From: Ligilactobacillus cholophilus
GTDB taxonomy: Bacteria > Bacillota > Bacilli > Lactobacillales > Lactobacillaceae
Assembly (NCBI RefSeq): GCF_030389495.1
Contig: NZ_CP127832.1
Span: forward strand, 310,001 to 374,000
DNA: 64,000 nucleotides
Reading direction: 5' to 3'
The notes below the pieces were generated by a model. It worked only from the letters and a program-made list of their open reading frames with translations. It had not been told where the DNA came from and made no database searches. Shown in pieces: positions 43,960-53,022 of this stretch. A program made the translations under genes and the position numbers. Each line of letters opens with the position of its first letter. Positions within the stretch are counted from its first letter, which is position 1.

Positions 43960-46281
43960 TTGATTGATTCACAATATAAATGGGATTATCTTTGCGATAA
44001 TTTAGATCATGATGAATTAAATAGATTAGAAAAAGAAACAAAATTATCACCTATACTTGTTAAAATTTTAGTCGAACGTGGATTTAAGACAGTAGACGAA
44101 ATTAATAATTTCTTACATCCTAATGAAAATGACATTCATTCCCCATTTGATTTGCATGATATGCAAAAAGCTGTTGACCGTATTCAAGAAGCAATTATGA
44201 ATGGAGAAAAGGTTGTTATTTATGGCGATTATGATGCAGATGGAATTACTAGTACTGCAATAATGTATGAAACTCTTCTCGAATTAGGTGCAGATGTTTC
44301 ATATTATGTTCCAGATCGTTTTAAAGATGGTTATGGTCCTGATTTAGATCAGTATAAAAGATTAAAAAATGATGGAATGCAATTATTAATAACTGTTGAT
44401 AATGGAGTTTCTGGATTTGATGAAATAAAATATTTAAATGCTCAAGGAATTGATGTAATTGTAACTGATCACCATGAAATTCCTCAAGAATTACCACCAG
44501 CATTTGCAATTGTTCATCCAGATTATCCTGGAAGTAATTATCCTTTTAAAGGATTAGCAGGTGTAGGTGTTGCATTTAAAGTTGCCTGCGCATTGTTAGA
44601 AGAAATTCCAGAAGATTTGTTAGATTTGGTTGCAATTGGAACTGTGGCTGATGTAATGCCATTAGTAGATGAAAATCGAATATTAGTTAGATATGGATTG
44701 CAAGCATTACAAATGACAAATCGACCTGGGTTATTATGCTTGTATGATGTTGCTGGTATTAAACCAAATAAAATTGATGCTGATACAATTGGGTTTGCTT
44801 TAGCACCAAGATTAAATGCTTTAGGTAGAATAAAGGATGCGTCTTTAGGAGTTAGATTATTAACTACATTAGATGAAGAAGAGGCTGCAAGTTTAGCAAA
44901 ACAAACACAAAAATATAACGAAGAACGTCAAAGTTTCGTTAATGAAATAATGCAACAATGTCAGCAACAATTACTTTCTGAAAAGACACATTTAGTTAAT
45001 ATCATAAAGGGTAAAGGCTGGCATGAAGGCGTTTTAGGAATCGTTGCAAGTCGAATTGCTGAACAAACAAAAAAGCCAACGATTGTATTAACAAAAGTAG
45101 AAAATGGTATTTATAAGGGATCAGGTCGTTCAGTTAATGGATTTGATTTGTTTAAAGCTTTTGATGGGCATCGTGACTTATTTGAAAGTTTTGGTGGGCA
45201 TCAAATGGCATGTGGTTTGTCAATTAGTGAAGAGAAAATATCTTCATTACAAGTGATTTCAGATCAAGAAGCAAGAAATCAAGATTTTGATGTTAATAAA
45301 AAAGAAACTATAGATATTACTGATAGGTTAGTTTCTACAGATATTTCATTGAATTTAATTAATGAAATTGAAAAACTATCGCCTTTTGGGATGCAGAATA
45401 ATCGACCAATTTTTGAATTTGAAAATTTAAATGGTGCGAATTTAAAAATAATGGGAACAAATCAAGAACACTATCGCATCGATTTTAAAGCAAATAATCA
45501 AAATATCTCAGCCGTTAAATTTAACGTTTCAATGAAAGAAATTGAAATGCTAAAAAATTGTAATATAAACAATATTAAAGTGGTGGGTGAATTAGGAACC
45601 AACGAATGGCACGGAAAAACTTCAATTCAAATAAGGATTAAAGATATTAAAGAGGTAGAAAATCAACAAGAGAAATTTATTGATGCACGTGTGAAAAAAT
45701 TAACGCAAAATATGTTTAAAGAAGATATTCTATATGGATTTTTTAATAAAAAAATTCAGAATAAAGTAATGCAAACACTGCATCATCCAATACAGTCAGT
45801 TTTATTGCGTGAAGATCAAAGTATTGATCAAGACAAAATTGTAATTGTTGATTGTCCTGACTCGTTAGAATTATTTGAAAATGTACTTTCAAACTTGCAT
45901 GTTGACCAAATTGTATTAAAATGTTATTCGCAGCACAATTTAAATTATATGTCATTACCAACACATGAAGATTTTGTAAAGCTTTATCGTTTTACTAGTA
46001 CTCATCAGAATATCAATTTAAATACAGATTTAGATAAACTTTCTTTATATTTAAATTTTGATAAAGAACAATTAGTTTTTATGATAAAGGTGTTTTTTGA
46101 GGTTGGATTTGTTAAAATTGATAAGGGATTACTTACCGGAACACCCCAAAATAAACACGTTGATTTAGAACAAACAGAAGTATATCAAAAAAGATTATCT
46201 CAAATAGAGGTTGAAGAAAAATTAATTCGATTAAACACAAATGATTTATTGAATTGGTTGAATAAATTAATAGAAGATTAG
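43960..46281 (+). CDS. recJ: Single-stranded-DNA-specific exonuclease RecJ
   Basis: 773 residues starting at TTG 43960 (AAAGGAAGAG 9 nt upstream). DHH phosphoesterase: motif I DYDADG (90-95), VTDHHEIP (~169), DHHA1 domain with GSGRSVNGFDL, OB-fold, and the extra C-terminal RecJ_C domain of Firmicutes (~570-773). 5'-3' ssDNA exonuclease for recombination and mismatch repair. Followed by apt after 24 nt, a pair common in lactobacilli. Confidence 0.95.
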   Translation: MIDSQYKWDYLCDNLDHDELNRLEKETKLSPILVKILVERGFKTVDEINNFLHPNENDIHSPFDLHDMQKAVDRIQEAIMNGEKVVIYGDYDADGITSTAIMYETLLELGADVSYYVPDRFKDGYGPDLDQYKRLKNDGMQLLITVDNGVSGFDEIKYLNAQGIDVIVTDHHEIPQELPPAFAIVHPDYPGSNYPFKGLAGVGVAFKVACALLEEIPEDLLDLVAIGTVADVMPLVDENRILVRYGLQALQMTNRPGLLCLYDVAGIKPNKIDADTIGFALAPRLNALGRIKDASLGVRLLTTLDEEEAASLAKQTQKYNEERQSFVNEIMQQCQQQLLSEKTHLVNIIKGKGWHEGVLGIVASRIAEQTKKPTIVLTKVENGIYKGSGRSVNGFDLFKAFDGHRDLFESFGGHQMACGLSISEEKISSLQVISDQEARNQDFDVNKKETIDITDRLVSTDISLNLINEIEKLSPFGMQNNRPIFEFENLNGANLKIMGTNQEHYRIDFKANNQNISAVKFNVSMKEIEMLKNCNINNIKVVGELGTNEWHGKTSIQIRIKDIKEVENQQEKFIDARVKKLTQNMFKEDILYGFFNKKIQNKVMQTLHHPIQSVLLREDQSIDQDKIVIVDCPDSLELFENVLSNLHVDQIVLKCYSQHNLNYMSLPTHEDFVKLYRFTSTHQNINLNTDLDKLSLYLNFDKEQLVFMIKVFFEVGFVKIDKGLLTGTPQNKHVDLEQTEVYQKRLSQIEVEEKLIRLNTNDLLNWLNKLIED

Positions 46282-46305
46282 TTAAGTTATTAAAGGAGAT
46301 AAACA

Positions 46306-46824
46306 ATGACTTTAGATTTACACAATTATGTAGCAACTATTCCAGATTATCCAGAAAAGGGTGTTTTATTTCGTGATATTTCACCATTAATGGCAAATGG
46401 AGAAGCTTATCATCAAGCAACTGATCAAATTGTTCAATTTGCTCGAGATAAGGGTGTTGAAATGATTGTTGGACCTGAAGCACGTGGCTTCATTATTGGA
46501 TGCCCAGTTGCTTTTGAATTAGGAGTGGGTTTTGCACCTGCACGTAAAAAAGGTAAATTACCACGCGAAACTGTAAAAGCTGAGTATGATTTAGAATATG
46601 GAAAATCAGCGTTATACATGCATAAAGATGCGATTAAGCCTGGTCAAAAAGTATTAGTAACAGATGATTTATTGGCAACTGGCGGGACAATTAGTGCAAC
46701 AATTGATTTAGTTGAACAATTAGGTGGAATTGTTGTTGGTTGTGCATTTATCATTGAATTACAAGATTTGCATGGACGTGACAAAATTAAAGGATATGAT
46801 ATGTTGAGTTTGATGGAGTATTAA
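46306..46824 (+). CDS. apt: Adenine phosphoribosyltransferase
   Basis: 172 residues, normal length. Converts adenine and PRPP to AMP. PRPP motif [13 protein letters not shown] (117-129), [11 protein letters not shown] and the flexible loop [12 protein letters not shown] are intact. RBS AAAGGAGATAAACA. The dlt promoter begins at its stop codon. Confidence 0.97.
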   Translation: MTLDLHNYVATIPDYPEKGVLFRDISPLMANGEAYHQATDQIVQFARDKGVEMIVGPEARGFIIGCPVAFELGVGFAPARKKGKLPRETVKAEYDLEYGKSALYMHKDAIKPGQKVLVTDDLLATGGTISATIDLVEQLGGIVVGCAFIIELQDLHGRDKIKGYDMLSLMEY

Positions 46825-46853
46825 TTGCTATTAGTAAATACTTTAAGTATAAT
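46825..46853 (+). promoter_or_regulatory. Promoter of the dlt operon
   Basis: TTGCTA (46825-46830), 17-nt spacer, TATAAT (46848-46853); predicted start about 46860, before the hairpin at 46867. Confidence 0.7.
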
Positions 46854-46866
46854 TAATATTATTTAA

Positions 46867-46892
46867 TGCCATGATTTTATCGTGGCTTTTTA
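46867..46892 (+). terminator. Terminator-like hairpin between the dlt promoter and dltX
   Basis: GCCATG-ATTTTAT-CGTGGC followed by TTTTTATA. It can end apt transcripts, but it also lies within the first ~35 nt of any transcript from the dlt promoter. Confidence 0.6.
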
Positions 46893-46914
46893 TATTAATG
46901 CTAGGAGGCTAATC

Positions 46915-47064
46915 ATGAAAGAAAAGTTACGTGCATTTTGGAAAAATAAGTGGGTACGTTTTACTGCGCGTACAATTTTTTATTTTGTGATTTTATTTGC
47001 TCTGGTATATTTATACAGTTATAGCGGAGTCAATCAACCACACTATATATATAATGAATTTTAA
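46915..47064 (+). CDS. dltX: Teichoic acid D-Ala incorporation protein DltX
   Basis: 49 residues from ATG 46915, 5 nt behind AGGAGG; in-frame codons before that precede the RBS. One membrane helix (~19-40, RTIFYFVILFALVYLYSYSG) and a short C-terminus HYIYNEF. DltX is required for D-alanylation of teichoic acids in Gram-positives and its C-terminal motif contacts the pathway on the outside. First gene of dltXABCD. Confidence 0.93.
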   Translation: MKEKLRAFWKNKWVRFTARTIFYFVILFALVYLYSYSGVNQPHYIYNEF

Positions 47065-47083
47065 TTTGGGAGACGTGATGTAA

Positions 47084-48610
47084 ATGGAACGTAATATAAT
47101 TGTCACAATTGATGATTTTGCTGTAAAACATCCAGATAAAAATGTATATAATTATTTAGACAATATCAATACATATGGTGATTTAAAAAAATATTCAGAT
47201 GCGTTAGCTGATTATTTAATTAATTTAAATTTACCAAAAGATCAACCAATTGTTGTATTTGGTGGTCAAACATTCCAAATGATTGCAACTTTTTTAGGAG
47301 TTGTAAAGTCTGGCCATGCATATATTCCTGTTGATACAAATTCATCAATTTCAAGAATTAAATCAATTGATGAAATTGGGAATCCTGCTATTTATATTCA
47401 AGTTGAAGATTTACCTGCAGAATTTAAACCAGATAAAACAATTTCTAAAAAAGAATTAAATGATATTTTTGTTCATGGAACTTTTTCAGAAGAAATTAAA
47501 AGTGATAATTTTGTAAATGGTAATGATACTTTTTATATTATTTTTACTTCAGGAACAACAGGTAAACCTAAGGGAGTTCAAATTAGTCATGATAATTTAA
47601 CTAGTTATATTGACTGGATGCATTCTGATGATTTTGATATTAAACCTGGTGGAATTTGTTTATCACAGGCACCATATTCCTTTGATTTATCAGTAATGGA
47701 TTTATATCCAACATTAACAACTGGTGGTGAATTAGCTGTATTACCTAAAAAAACAACTGAGAATTTTAAAGAGTTGTTTGAAGTTTTACCTAAACTTCAT
47801 ATTAATGAATGGGTATCAACACCATCCTTTATGGATATTTGTTTATTACAACCAACATTTGATGAAACTCATATGCCTGAATTATCTCACTTTTTGTTCT
47901 GTGGTGAGGAATTAACTCATACTACAGCAGCTAATTTGAAAAAGAGATTTCCGCATGCTCGTATATTTAATACATATGGACCAACAGAAGCAACAGTTGC
48001 AGTAACACAAGTTGAAATTACAGATCAAATTTTAGAAGATTATCAACGGTTACCTATTGGTATGCCTAAAAAGGATACTCAAATCATGTTAATTAATGAT
48101 GATTTGGAAGAAGCAGATGCTGAGGGCGAAATTGTAATTGTCGGTCCTAGTGTATCAAAGGGATATATTAACAATCCTGAAAAAACAGCAAATGCATTTA
48201 TGAAAATCCAAGATATGCCAGCATATAGAACAGGTGATCTTGGTGAATTTGATGAAAATGGACAATTATTATATAAAGGCCGCTTAGATTTCCAAGTTAA
48301 ATTACATGGATTTAGAATTGAATTAGAAGATGTGGATCATCATTTAAATCAAGTAAGTTTGATTTCACAAGCTACAACAGTTCCAAAATATGATAAAAAT
48401 AATAAGGTTAACCAATTAATTGCATATATCGTTCCTGAAGAAAATGATTTTGAAGACGATTTTAAGTTAACACAGGCAATAAAAAAGGAATTACAAGAAA
48501 TTATGATGTCATATATGATGCCACAAAGATTTGTATATGTTGATTCATTACCTTTAACTCCAAACGGTAAAATTGATCGTAAATCACTAATGAAAGAGGT
48601 CAACAAATAA
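47084..48610 (+). CDS. dltA: D-alanine--[D-alanyl carrier protein] ligase DltA
   Basis: 508 residues. ANL adenylating enzyme that activates D-Ala and loads it on DltC. Core motifs: IIFTSGTTGKPKGVQ (~152-166), FNTYGPTEATV, YRTGDLG and the C-terminal PNGKIDRKSL with the catalytic lysine. The stop overlaps the dltB start (taATG). Confidence 0.97.
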   Translation: MERNIIVTIDDFAVKHPDKNVYNYLDNINTYGDLKKYSDALADYLINLNLPKDQPIVVFGGQTFQMIATFLGVVKSGHAYIPVDTNSSISRIKSIDEIGNPAIYIQVEDLPAEFKPDKTISKKELNDIFVHGTFSEEIKSDNFVNGNDTFYIIFTSGTTGKPKGVQISHDNLTSYIDWMHSDDFDIKPGGICLSQAPYSFDLSVMDLYPTLTTGGELAVLPKKTTENFKELFEVLPKLHINEWVSTPSFMDICLLQPTFDETHMPELSHFLFCGEELTHTTAANLKKRFPHARIFNTYGPTEATVAVTQVEITDQILEDYQRLPIGMPKKDTQIMLINDDLEEADAEGEIVIVGPSVSKGYINNPEKTANAFMKIQDMPAYRTGDLGEFDENGQLLYKGRLDFQVKLHGFRIELEDVDHHLNQVSLISQATTVPKYDKNNKVNQLIAYIVPEENDFEDDFKLTQAIKKELQEIMMSYMMPQRFVYVDSLPLTPNGKIDRKSLMKEVNK

Positions 48611-49809
48611 TGTTGAATATGCAACCATATCAAGATCCTTGGTATTTTATATTACTTTCAATTGGCTTATTGCCAATAATGATTGGATTACTTTATGGTA
48701 AAAGATTTAATACATATCAGACAGTAATTTCAATTGCATTTTTATGGCTAACTTTTGGTGGAATTAAATGGCATCAAGGAATTGCATTAATTGCTTATGT
48801 TATTTTTGAATTATTGTTAATTGCTTGGTATTTTAAATATCGTCAAAAAAATAATAAAACATGGGTATTTTGTCTTGCGGTAATTTTAGCTATTTTACCG
48901 TTAGTCATTGTCAAAATAACTCCTGCAATTGACTTTGGAAGAGAATCGATTATTGGATTTTTAGGAATCAGTTATTTAACATTTAAAGTTGTTGGAATGA
49001 TAATGGAAATTCGTGATGGAATGATTAAAAAGTTTGATTTATGGACAACTTTTCAATTTATTATCTTTTTCCCAACGATTTCATCTGGACCAATTGATCG
49101 TTATCGTCGTTTTGAAAAAGATTTTAAATCAATTCCAGAACGTGAAAAATATACAGAAATGCTTGGTAAGGCAGTACATTATATCTTTTTAGGATTTATG
49201 TACAAATTCTTACTTTCTTATTTCTTTGGAGAAATACTATTACCTAAGGTTGCCCATTTAGCTTTAGCACATGGTGGTTGGTCAGTATGGACCTTTGCAT
49301 ATGGATATGTTTATGCCATGGATCTATTCTTTGATTTTGCAGGGTATAGTTTATTTGCAGTCGCAACCAGTTATGTAATGGGAATTGAAACTCCAATGAA
49401 CTTTAATAAACCATTTATTTCACATAATGTAAAAGACTTCTGGAATAGATGGCATATGACGTTGTCATTCTGGTTTAGAGATTACATTTACATGAGACTT
49501 GTTTTCTTCATGATGAAGAAAAGAATATTAAAAAGTAGAATCTCAATGGCTAATATAGGTTATCTAACATTATTCCTTATTATGGGATTCTGGCATGGAT
49601 TAACTTGGTATTATATTGCATATGGTTTATTCCAAGGGTTTGCAATGATTATCTGTGATGCATGGCAAAGATTTAAGAAGAAGCACCGTAAATATATTCC
49701 ACACAATAAATTTACAGAATGTTTTGCAATCTTCTTAACATTTAATGTTATCTGTTTTAGTCTCTTGATTTTCTCAGGATTCTTAAATACACTATTTGTT
49801 GTACATTAA
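48610..49809 (+). CDS. dltB: D-alanyl transfer MBOAT protein DltB
   Basis: 399 residues, polytopic membrane O-acyltransferase that passes D-Ala from DltC across the membrane. MBOAT features: FFPTISSGPIDRYRRF (~152-167), NRWHMTLSFWFRDYIY (~280-295) and the catalytic histidine in GFWHGLTWYY (~330-339). Coupled to dltA; dltC follows after 24 nt. Confidence 0.97.
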   Translation: MLNMQPYQDPWYFILLSIGLLPIMIGLLYGKRFNTYQTVISIAFLWLTFGGIKWHQGIALIAYVIFELLLIAWYFKYRQKNNKTWVFCLAVILAILPLVIVKITPAIDFGRESIIGFLGISYLTFKVVGMIMEIRDGMIKKFDLWTTFQFIIFFPTISSGPIDRYRRFEKDFKSIPEREKYTEMLGKAVHYIFLGFMYKFLLSYFFGEILLPKVAHLALAHGGWSVWTFAYGYVYAMDLFFDFAGYSLFAVATSYVMGIETPMNFNKPFISHNVKDFWNRWHMTLSFWFRDYIYMRLVFFMMKKRILKSRISMANIGYLTLFLIMGFWHGLTWYYIAYGLFQGFAMIICDAWQRFKKKHRKYIPHNKFTECFAIFLTFNVICFSLLIFSGFLNTLFVVH

Positions 49810-49833
49810 TAAATAAAAGTGAGGTTATATAAA

Positions 49834-50064
49834 ATGAAAGATCAAGTATTAGAAATTTTAGCAGATGTTACAGGCAGTGACGAAGTAAAGAAAGATTTAG
49901 ACGTAAATATTTTTGAAACTGGCTTATTAGATTCAATGGGTACGGTACAATTTTTACTTGAACTACAAAATCAATTAGGCGTAGATGTTCCTGTTTCTGA
50001 ATTTGATCGTTCAGAATGGGAAACACCAAATAAAATTATTGCGAAAGTTGAAAGCATGAAATAA
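49834..50064 (+). CDS. dltC: D-alanyl carrier protein DltC
   Basis: 76 residues from ATG 49834 (GTGAGG upstream). Acyl-carrier-type protein; phosphopantetheine attachment serine 34 in GLLDSMG. Carries D-Ala as thioester from DltA to DltB. An in-frame ATG-less extension upstream lies within the RBS. Stop overlaps dltD. Confidence 0.96.
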   Translation: MKDQVLEILADVTGSDEVKKDLDVNIFETGLLDSMGTVQFLLELQNQLGVDVPVSEFDRSEWETPNKIIAKVESMK

Positions 50065-51341
50065 TGAAACTCAAAAATAAACTTTTTCAAATATTTGGAC
50101 CTATAGTTGTAGCTGCGGTTCTATTGATTGCTTTATTAATTTCACCATTTAATTTCAGAAGTTTTAATAAAAAAGTAATTCAGGAAGCAGCAGTTTCTCA
50201 ATCTACTAACGTTTTTAAAGGAACAGCTATTAAGAAAAAGGCTTTAGAAGAAGGATATGTCCCATTCATGGGATCTTCTGAATTATCACGAATGGATCCA
50301 ATGCATCCATCTGTACTTGCAGAAAAATACAATCGAAATTATCGTCCTTTTTTATTGGGAGCAGCAGGTTCGCAATCACTCTCTCAATTTTGGGGAATGC
50401 AAGGGATAAATAAGCAATTAAAAAATAAAAAAGTAGTTTTTATTATTTCACCACAATGGTTCGTTAAAGATGGAATAAATAAGAATGCTTTTGCAATGTA
50501 TTATTCCAATTTGCAAGCAGTTACGTGGTTAAAGTCAGCTCAAGATACTTTAATGGATCGTTATGCAGCACGACGATTACTTGATATGCCATCTGCACAT
50601 AATGATAAATTAATTGAGCAATGTCTTCTTCAAGTTGCTGCTGGACAAGAGTTAACATCTTCAGAAAAAATTTATTTAGATTTAAAATATAATGAATTAA
50701 AACATGAAGATCAGTTATTCTCAACGATTGGTATGTCTGATCGTGTTGAAAAAATAAACAAGGCAGCTGAGCAACTCCCATCTACATATAATTATCAAGA
50801 ATTAGATAATATTGCTTACCATATGGGAGTAGATGGAACAACAAATAATAAGTTTAATATTAAGAACTCTTTCTATAGTAATCGATTAAAGAAACAAATT
50901 GGAAAATTAAAGAATGAGCAATCAAACTTTAATTATGTATCTTCTCCAGAATTTGGAGATTTTCAATTAGTATTAAATCAATTTGCAAAAAATAATACAG
51001 ACGTGTTATTTATTATTCCACCAGTAAATGCAAAATGGGCTAAGTATACTGGCTTGAAGATGTCAATGATTGATCAATTTAATAAGAAAATTAAGTATCA
51101 ATTACAAAGCCAAGGATTTAATAATATTGTAGATTTAACTAAAGATGGTGAGAAGCCATACTTTATGGAAGATACAATACATTTAGGTTGGCGTGGTTGG
51201 CTAAAAGTTGATAAGTATGTAAATCCATTTTTAACTGAAAAGCAACCTGAACCTAAATATCATATTAATAACTATTTCTATAATGAAAGTTGGCATAAGA
51301 TGCAAGGAGACAAACTTGATCAATTCTTAGCTAATCATTAG
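50064..51341 (+). CDS. dltD: D-alanine transfer protein DltD
   Basis: 425 residues: N-terminal membrane anchor (~10-30) and an extracytoplasmic SGNH-like hydrolase domain with GSSELSRMDP (70-79, catalytic Ser) and the Asp/His pair in DTIHLGWRGW (near 370). Final step of D-alanylation of lipoteichoic acid. Last gene of the operon; strong terminator follows. Confidence 0.96.
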   Translation: MKLKNKLFQIFGPIVVAAVLLIALLISPFNFRSFNKKVIQEAAVSQSTNVFKGTAIKKKALEEGYVPFMGSSELSRMDPMHPSVLAEKYNRNYRPFLLGAAGSQSLSQFWGMQGINKQLKNKKVVFIISPQWFVKDGINKNAFAMYYSNLQAVTWLKSAQDTLMDRYAARRLLDMPSAHNDKLIEQCLLQVAAGQELTSSEKIYLDLKYNELKHEDQLFSTIGMSDRVEKINKAAEQLPSTYNYQELDNIAYHMGVDGTTNNKFNIKNSFYSNRLKKQIGKLKNEQSNFNYVSSPEFGDFQLVLNQFAKNNTDVLFIIPPVNAKWAKYTGLKMSMIDQFNKKIKYQLQSQGFNNIVDLTKDGEKPYFMEDTIHLGWRGWLKVDKYVNPFLTEKQPEPKYHINNYFYNESWHKMQGDKLDQFLANH

Positions 51342-51348
51342 TTATTAA

Positions 51349-51386
51349 ACAAGAGATGTGATAACTCACATCTCTTGTTTTTTTAT
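51349..51386 (+). terminator. Terminator of the dlt operon
   Basis: ACAAGAGATGTGA-TAAC-TCACATCTCTTGT followed by TTTTTTT. The 3' arm also encodes the last codons and stop of the convergent apbE gene. Confidence 0.92.
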
Positions 51387-52277
51387 AAATTCGTTAATTG
51401 TATGATCTTTATATACAAAAATTGATCGTAATAGACTAGGATTGAAATTTGTAATTTTGTTATTAAAAAATAATCGGCTAGATTCAATTTCACCTGCAAG
51501 TGAAGTTGTACAAAAGACAGTTACAGACATTAAATTAGTTGAATAGGGGAAACCAGTTTTAGAGTCTAAAATATGGTGAAATGTTTTTCCATTTTTAATA
51601 AATTGTCGTTCATAAATACCAGATGTTACAACAGAGCAGGGAGGAGTGATAACATTCTTAATTGCTTCTCCTCTTTTTTTCCATGGATCTTGAATGCCAA
51701 TTCGCCATAATCCATCACTATGTAAGGGACAATTACCAATTAATAATAAATTTCCGCCTAAATTTATTATTCCTGATTTAATGCCATAACTTTGCCATAG
51801 ATTTTTTAAGCGATCAGCTATATATCCTTTTCCGATAGCGCCTAAATCTAATTGCATATTTTTTCGTTTTAAATAAACATTATTGTTTGACAAAATTTCA
51901 ATATCTTCAGGATTTATTATTTTTTTTAATTTTTCAATTTCGTTTGGAAATGGAATTTTAGCGTTTCGTGTTCCAATATCCCATGCTTTTACTAATGGAC
52001 CGATTGCAACATTAAATCCAAAATTTTGTAGACTTATTTCTTTTGATATCTTTATTAAATCGTATGTTGGATCAGAAACTTTAACTGCTTTTTTTCCTGA
52101 ATTCAAATTAAGTTTACTGATTTCAGAATCGTTTTTATAAATTGAAAAAATCTTATCATAGTAATTAACAATTTTTTTTGCTGGTTCAAAAATCACTTTC
52201 GATTGTTTATTGAAAACTGTAAAAGAAACATTAGTACCTAATGCTCTAAAAGAGTAATTATATGTTTTTATGCTCAT
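51366..52277 (-). CDS. apbE: FAD:protein FMN transferase (ApbE family)
   Basis: 303 residues. ApbE enzymes attach FMN from FAD to Ser/Thr of target flavoproteins. Family motifs: DLGAIGKGYIADRL, IINLGGNLLLIG, VVTSGIYERQF, HHILDSKTGFP. The C-terminal metal region, usually A-D-A-L-S-T, reads AGEIESS, a Glu/Ser version. No signal peptide or lipobox, so it should act in the cytoplasm or on targets before export. RBS AAGGAGAG. Encoded 9 nt behind a PAS-domain gene. The target is not visible in the window. Confidence 0.9.
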   Translation of the reverse strand: MSIKTYNYSFRALGTNVSFTVFNKQSKVIFEPAKKIVNYYDKIFSIYKNDSEISKLNLNSGKKAVKVSDPTYDLIKISKEISLQNFGFNVAIGPLVKAWDIGTRNAKIPFPNEIEKLKKIINPEDIEILSNNNVYLKRKNMQLDLGAIGKGYIADRLKNLWQSYGIKSGIINLGGNLLLIGNCPLHSDGLWRIGIQDPWKKRGEAIKNVITPPCSVVTSGIYERQFIKNGKTFHHILDSKTGFPYSTNLMSVTVFCTTSLAGEIESSRLFFNNKITNFNPSLLRSIFVYKDHTINEFIKKQEM

Positions 52278-52286
52278 AATCTCTCC

Positions 52287-52847
52287 TTAAATTTCAGATG
52301 CCCCGGAAATTGCATCACTATCAGTGTCAGAATTTAAATCTAAAATGTCTTGTTCTACCATTTTGCGGTATTTTTCTTGATTTTTATCACTGTAATGAAA
52401 ACTTGATTCTTGGTTTGTATCTAAATTTTTATTTTGTGATTCTATGAAGCCACCGTATCTATATTTATCAATTAATCCAGTAATGTTTTCTGTAATTTGC
52501 ATACATCCTAGATAATGTTTTTTATTATCTTTGATGCTAACTAATTTTAAATTGAAATATTGATCATCTACTTTCAATGCACGTTCAAATTGATCCATTT
52601 TATTGTGACGAAACCTTTCCAATATATCAAACATAGATGGTAAATTTGTAAAGTCTAATTGAGAATTAACTTTTTCTCCAATTTTATAATTATTTGAGAG
52701 TGGATTGATAACAAATTTTAAATGGCCTGTTTGATCTATAAAACGAATTTCAATTGGTAATCCTTCAAGAATAAAATTGAGTTTTTTAATATCAATTTTT
52801 CCATGTATCATTTTAAATTCATTCTCTATATGATTATTGTCATTCAT
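52287..52847 (-). CDS. PAS-domain protein (PAS_10/DUF438-like)
   Basis: 186 residues. Residues ~12-120 match the PAS domain found at the C-terminus of DUF438 proteins: DIKKLNFILEGLPIEIRFIDQ, a central helix region, and YFNLKLVSIKD...HYLGCMQITENITGL. No kinase, HTH or cyclase domain is attached; the last ~55 residues are polar and acidic. Such PAS modules bind heme, flavin or small ligands, so a redox role with the adjacent ApbE gene is an inference. RBS TGAGGTACTAAAT. First gene of the PAS-apbE pair. Confidence 0.8.
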   Translation of the reverse strand: MNDNNHIENEFKMIHGKIDIKKLNFILEGLPIEIRFIDQTGHLKFVINPLSNNYKIGEKVNSQLDFTNLPSMFDILERFRHNKMDQFERALKVDDQYFNLKLVSIKDNKKHYLGCMQITENITGLIDKYRYGGFIESQNKNLDTNQESSFHYSDKNQEKYRKMVEQDILDLNSDTDSDAISGASEI

Positions 52848-52911
52848 ATTTAGTACCTCATATTAAATAAAAATTCACACAATGTTAATTGAATATCAAT
52901 GGTCGCAATTG

Positions 52912-52942
52912 TTGTTTTGTGATACCATATATTAGGTATAGT
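52912..52942 (+). promoter_or_regulatory. Possible promoter of pbp2b
   Basis: TTGTTT (52912-52917) and TATAGT (52937-52942), spacing 19. The -10 lies in a region of short inverted repeats (GATAC/GTATC, ATACC/GGTAT). Confidence 0.4.
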
Positions 52943-52945
52943 ATC

Positions 52946-52978
52946 GAAATTATCATATGCTAGTTTTGTGATAATTTC
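52946..52978 (+). repeat. Perfect inverted repeat in the pbp2b leader
   Basis: GAAATTATCA (52946-52955) and TGATAATTTC (52969-52978), 13-nt spacer. It begins at the predicted transcript start, so it is either an operator or a 5'-terminal mRNA hairpin. Confidence 0.7.
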
Positions 52979-53022
52979 AATTAATTATTAATTTGAAGAT
53001 GATTAAGTGACGGTGAAACCTT

